In this document: positions 63,056 to 64,000 of the stretch, piece by piece
Layout of the letters: each line of letters starts with the position of its first letter
Numbering within the stretch: the stretch's first letter is position 1
Assembly (NCBI RefSeq): GCF_014656295.1
Contig: NZ_BNCD01000001.1
Span: forward strand, 372,001-436,000
Direction: 5' to 3'
Origin: Streptomyces sulfonofaciens
GTDB lineage: Bacteria > Actinomycetota > Actinomycetes > Streptomycetales > Streptomycetaceae
DNA: 64,000 nucleotides
The notes under the pieces: model-generated
Databases searched by the model: none
What the model saw: only the letters and a program-made list of their open reading frames with translations
Told to the model about the DNA's origin: nothing
Position numbers and translations under genes: made by a program

Positions 63056-64000
63056 GTGACCAACATGCAGCCGCCTCCTCCCCCGCCCCCCGGCCGCCGT
63101 CCCCGCCCGGCCTCCGGCGGCTACGGTCCTCCCGGTCCCGAATCCGCAGGTCAAGGGCGCGGCCCGGGCGCCGCGGGGCCGGGCCGCGGGCCTGGCTGGG
63201 CCCCGGGCGGGGAGCGCGAGGAGTACGGCGGCCACGACGGCCCGTCCCAAAGGGCACGCGGGTTCGAGGGGTACGGCGGGCCCGGTGGGTCCGACGGGCC
63301 CGGTGGCCGTTCCGGTGCGCGGGACGGTTACGACGGCAACGACGGCTACGGCGGTTACGGCGGGCGCGACGGCTACGACGGTCGGGGCGCGTACGGCCCG
63401 CGCGACGAGTACGGCCACGGCGGGGACGAGTACGGCCACGGCGGGGACGCGGGCGACCGCGGGTTCCCTGGCCCCGGGCCCCTGCCCGGGCGGCGCGAAG
63501 CCACCGGGCCGCAGGGACCGGACGGGCGCCCTGGACAGGGTGGACGACCTGTCCCGGGTGGACGACCCGGACCGGGCGGGCACACCGGTCCGCCCCTCGT
63601 CGCATCCGGCCCCGGTGCCCCGCAGGCCCCCCACGACCACACACACGCCCACCCCCCTGCCCACGCCCCCGCCGGCCAGGACCATGTCGGCCACTCCCAT
63701 GGCCACTCCCACGGCCACGGCCCCGCCACCCCCGTCTCACGGCATCTGCGCAAGGTGATCGCCGCCGTGCTGATCCCCTTCACCGTGGCGGTCCTGGTGG
63801 GCCTGGTCGCGCTCTGGCCGGGCGGGGCGCCGCCGCACAAGCGGACCGGGGTCGGCTTCGACCGGCAGACCCAGCAGGCCGTGGTGGTCCGCGTCGACAA
63901 GGTGAGCTGCGCCTCCGTGAACGCCTCCGCGGACACCCCTACGGGCGACACCTCGACCGCCGAGGGCAGCTCGGCCCAGCAGGAGAAGGGCGGGACCTGC
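63056..64000 (+). CDS. YibE/F-family membrane protein, N-terminal part
   Basis: 315 codons up to the window edge. GTG 63056 (VTNMQPPPPPPPG); ATG 63065 is an alternative. The first ~235 residues are Gly/Pro/His/Tyr-rich with short repeats (DEYGHGG twice; HGHSHGHGP), then a membrane helix (VIAAVLIPFTVAVLVGLVALW) and the outer segment KRTGVGFDRQTQQAVVVRVDKVSC, which matches the start of actinobacterial YibE/F proteins; the multi-helix YibE/F core would lie beyond 64000. His-rich tracts could bind metal ions. No SD; GATGAT 6 nt before the GTG could be a -10 of a leaderless transcript. Divergent from thiC. Confidence 0.7.
   Translation, partial: MTNMQPPPPPPPGRRPRPASGGYGPPGPESAGQGRGPGAAGPGRGPGWAPGGEREEYGGHDGPSQRARGFEGYGGPGGSDGPGGRSGARDGYDGNDGYGGYGGRDGYDGRGAYGPRDEYGHGGDEYGHGGDAGDRGFPGPGPLPGRREATGPQGPDGRPGQGGRPVPGGRPGPGGHTGPPLVASGPGAPQAPHDHTHAHPPAHAPAGQDHVGHSHGHSHGHGPATPVSRHLRKVIAAVLIPFTVAVLVGLVALWPGGAPPHKRTGVGFDRQTQQAVVVRVDKVSCASVNASADTPTGDTSTAEGSSAQQEKGGTC

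Overview
The window is chromosomal DNA of a Streptomyces (or very close actinomycete). The base composition is extremely G+C-rich with strong G/C at third codon positions, starts are often GTG, several starts lack a Shine-Dalgarno sequence, and the gene set is typically streptomycete (prim-pol-like proteins, HATPase/PP2C regulators, DtpA copper cluster, cydA-cydB-cydDC, DUF5926). The DnaA boxes (TTGTCCACA/TTATCCACA) and a perfect parS site (GTTTCACGTGAAAC) suggest a position within the oriC-proximal core.

Layout. 1-1.4 kb: an edge-truncated small-gene pair with a DUF2188 protein, then tRNA-Arg(ACG) and tRNA-Ser(GCT), both on the minus strand. 1.6-13 kb: a secreted subtilisin inhibitor (SSI), a 1644-residue PAS/kinase-like/receiver protein with a giant Pro/Ala/Gly linker, an acyl-CoA synthetase, a SigE-family ECF sigma factor, a 1.3-kb pyrimidine-biased non-coding stretch and a prim-pol protein. 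13.2-15 kb: a three-gene cassette of lower G+C content (two DUF488 proteins plus a probable dual-OB protein), joined by 4-nt overlaps and lying near tRNA-Ser(TGA). 16-28 kb: HtrA-like protease, glycerophosphodiesterase, HATPase protein, DUF5926/SEC-C protein, second prim-pol-like protein, GAF-PP2C phosphatase, Xaa-Pro aminopeptidase, second HATPase protein.

28.5-35.8 kb: a copper-trafficking block (Met/His-bearing membrane protein, YcnI, Sco, ECuC/PCuAC, CopC-CopD fusion CdtB, Tat-exported DyP peroxidase DtpA). 35.9-39.8 kb: pheA, a DnaA-box cluster, serS and a HAD phosphatase. 40.2-44 kb: a divergently placed operon of two ABC ATPase/permease pairs. 44.7-46.3 kb: an FchA-type cyclodeaminase/cyclohydrolase translationally coupled to a FolD that has lost its cyclohydrolase lysine. 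47.8-54.2 kb: cydA-cydB-cydDC behind a Rex operator, with parS overlapping the cydDC start. 54.9-64 kb: HisC-type aminotransferase, LacI-family regulator, metallophosphatase, a small membrane protein, thiC under a TPP riboswitch, and the start of a YibE/F-family membrane protein.

Themes. Metal and redox homeostasis dominates: copper delivery to a secreted peroxidase system, and a cytochrome bd oxidase with its thiol exporter under NADH/NAD+ control through Rex. One-carbon/thiamine metabolism (FchA-FolD, ThiC) and aromatic amino acid metabolism (PheA, HisC-like) are also present. The most unusual elements are the DUF488-DUF488-OB cassette, the split FchA/FolD pair and the replication/segregation sites embedded among housekeeping genes. 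Positions and motifs were read by eye; family names rest on remembered motif patterns, not on searches.
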